Source of the DNA: 39-52-133 sp036523795
GTDB lineage: Bacteria > Pseudomonadota > Gammaproteobacteria > Burkholderiales > Gallionellaceae
Assembly: GCA_036523795.1 (NCBI GenBank)
Contig: DATDDN010000055.1
Coordinates: 1 to 64,000 of the forward strand
Direction of reading: 5' to 3'
DNA: 64,000 bases
The translations under genes were made by a program, and so were the position numbers. The notes under the pieces are model-generated. The model was not told the DNA's origin. It worked only from the letters and a program-made list of their open reading frames with translations, and searched no databases. This document shows positions 62,960 to 64,000 of the stretch, piece by piece (position 1 is the first letter of the stretch; each line of letters begins with the position of its first letter).

Positions 62960-63022
62960 GGCCGCTCGCGTTGCGAGCTTAACATTCGCGGTGCGAATGT
63001 TAGCCTGCGCCGCAAGCGGGCC
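62960..63022. repeat. Palindromic three-hairpin element (REP/BIME-like)
   Basis: Three hairpins in a row: GCTCGC-GTT-GCGAGC (62964-62978), TAACATTCGC-GGT-GCGAATGTTA (62980-63002, 10-bp perfect), and GCCTGC/GCGGGC (63003-63021, one T-G pair). GGCC stands at both outer ends. It lies between the CopD-like gene and smpB, just outside both coding regions. The form is that of an interspersed repeat, but only one copy is visible in this window. Confidence 0.5.
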
Positions 63023-63029
63023 ATGTAAT

Positions 63030-63479
63030 TTAGCGGCGTTCTTTTTTCATGGCCTGAGCGGCCTCGCGTTTGGCATCCTTTTCTCGCTCGGTAGCCCGCT
63101 TGTCATGCTCCTTCTTGCCCTTGGCCAGGCCGATGTCGAGCTTGACGCGGCCGGCCTTGTAGTGCATGTCCAAGGGCATGATGGTGTAACCGGCACGCTG
63201 AACCTTGCCGACCAGTTTGTCGATTTCGCGCTGGTGCAGGAGCAGTTTGCGGGTGCGTACCGGATCCGGATGGATGTGGGTTGAGGCGTTCTGCAAGGGG
63301 CTGATATGGGCGCCGAATAGGTACAGGGCGCCGTCGCGGATGGTGACATAGGCTTCCTTGAGCTGGACGCGGCCGGCGCGGATGGCCTTGACCTCCCAGC
63401 CCTCCAGTACCATGCCGGCCTCGTAACGCTCTTCGATGAAGTAATCGTGGAATGCTTTTTTATTTTGGACGATGCTCAT
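63030..63479 (-). CDS. smpB: SsrA-binding protein SmpB
   Basis: tmRNA partner for rescue of stalled ribosomes (149 residues). Family motifs: NKKAFHDYFIEERYEAGMVLEGWEVKAIRAG, LKEAYV, and the basic C-terminal tail (HDKRATEREKDAKRE) that enters the mRNA channel. ATG at 63479. A TAGAAT -10-like box lies just upstream (63489-63494). Transcribed divergently from ratA, a conserved arrangement. Confidence 0.97.
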   Translation of the reverse strand: MSIVQNKKAFHDYFIEERYEAGMVLEGWEVKAIRAGRVQLKEAYVTIRDGALYLFGAHISPLQNASTHIHPDPVRTRKLLLHQREIDKLVGKVQRAGYTIMPLDMHYKAGRVKLDIGLAKGKKEHDKRATEREKDAKREAAQAMKKERR

Positions 63480-63569
63480 ATCTTGTGTATTCTACCAGTT
63501 TTGTTTGTTCGGCTTGCGGCTGCTTCGGGGCAGAAATCGCGTGGATAAACGTTTGCAGAGGTTTTAGGC

Positions 63570-64000
63570 ATGGCCCTGGTTGAGAAAAAGGTGCTGGTTC
63601 CCTTCAGCGCAGAACAGATGTTTGCGCTGGTGGACAAAGTGGCGGATTACCCGCAATTCCTGCCCTGGTGTGGCGGCGCCAGCGCTGCCGAGCCGGTTGG
63701 CGACAAGGTGCGCGCCACGGTACATATCAACTATCACCATCTCAAACACAGCTTCACCACGGAAAATCTGCGTCGCCCGCCGGAGCGCATCGACATGGTG
63801 CTGCTGGATGGTCCATTCAAGCATCTGGATGGCAGCTGGAACTTTGCCGCATTATCCCCGACAGCCTGTAAAATAGAGTTTCGCCTGCACTATGAATTTT
63901 CCAGCAGATTGCTGGAAAAAATGGTGGGGCCGGTTTTTCATCACATTGCCAACAGCTTCGTGGACGCCTTTATCCATCGTGCTGAAAAAATATATGCCAA
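63570..64000 (+). CDS. ratA: RatA/Coq10-family START-domain protein (3' end outside window)
   Basis: START/SRPBCC-fold protein of the RatA/COQ10 group; the first 143 residues are present and the frame is open at the right edge, so only the last few residues are missing. EKKVLVPFSAEQMFALVDKVADYPQFLPWCGG is the family signature. In E. coli RatA blocks 70S formation, while COQ10 homologues bind ubiquinone; which applies here is open. ATG at 63570. Divergent from smpB, as usual. Confidence 0.9.
   Translation, partial: MALVEKKVLVPFSAEQMFALVDKVADYPQFLPWCGGASAAEPVGDKVRATVHINYHHLKHSFTTENLRRPPERIDMVLLDGPFKHLDGSWNFAALSPTACKIEFRLHYEFSSRLLEKMVGPVFHHIANSFVDAFIHRAEKIYA

Overview
This 64 kb window is chromosomal DNA of a betaproteobacterium, most likely from the Nitrosomonadales (Gallionellaceae-like). 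That placement is an inference from gene content and order: surE-pcm-nlpD, rpsF-priB-rpsR-rplI, thrS-infC-rpmI-rplT-pheST-ihfA-merR, and one unbroken rpsB-to-rnhB envelope and translation cluster. The DNA is moderately GC-rich. I see no IS element, prophage, CRISPR array or rRNA operon. Most of the window is conserved housekeeping sequence, with a few accessory patches.

Layout. 1-8.4 kb: a DEAD-box helicase (rhlE type, cut by the left edge), a Lon-like protease, a PAS-GGDEF-EAL cyclic-di-GMP protein and typA. 8.4-15.1 kb: rmuC, nadE, a four-gene MCE/Mla-type lipid transport operon whose ATPase subunit has lost its nucleotide-binding motifs, and a P-II protein gene. 15.2-25.5 kb: a TonB receptor, an Smr protein, trxB, mltB convergent with an NlpC/P60 lipoprotein, an orphan secretin-like protein, a small secreted protein of unknown function, and a divergent metal-efflux pair (CopA ATPase and a polyhistidine CDF exporter). 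25.6-30.4 kb: tRNA-Val(UAC), gltX, the rpsF-priB-rpsR-rplI operon, dnaB, and a structurally odd tRNA with a GAC anticodon that has its own promoter and terminator.

30.5-36.0 kb is the main accessory patch. It holds two tandem paralogous outer-membrane beta-barrel proteins, then four exported proteins: an LPP20-like protein with a coiled coil, a protein with a TolB/CsgG-like N-terminal region, a FecR-domain protein and an LPP20-type lipoprotein. This set resembles the FlgO/FlgP/FlgT group of envelope proteins but has no flagellar neighbours. It is the best candidate here for an undescribed system.

36.1-47.9 kb: thrS behind three consecutive hairpins, infC starting at a rare ATA codon, rpmI, rplT, pheS, pheT, ihfA, a MerR regulator, tRNA-Pro(GGG), surE, pcm and nlpD. 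A radical SAM gene follows nlpD where rpoS is often found. Then come a beta-barrel protein and a small basic protein. 48.2-62.9 kb: rpsB, tsf, pyrH, frr, uppS, cdsA, dxr, rseP, bamA, skp, lpxD, fabZ, lpxA, lpxB, rnhB and a CopD-like membrane protein. This links ribosome function, isoprenoid and phospholipid synthesis, outer-membrane protein assembly and lipid A synthesis. 62.9-64 kb: a palindromic multi-hairpin element, smpB, and ratA cut by the right edge.

Functional calls come from reading motifs, length and context. No database search was possible. Promoters were picked by eye from -35/-10 matches and spacing.
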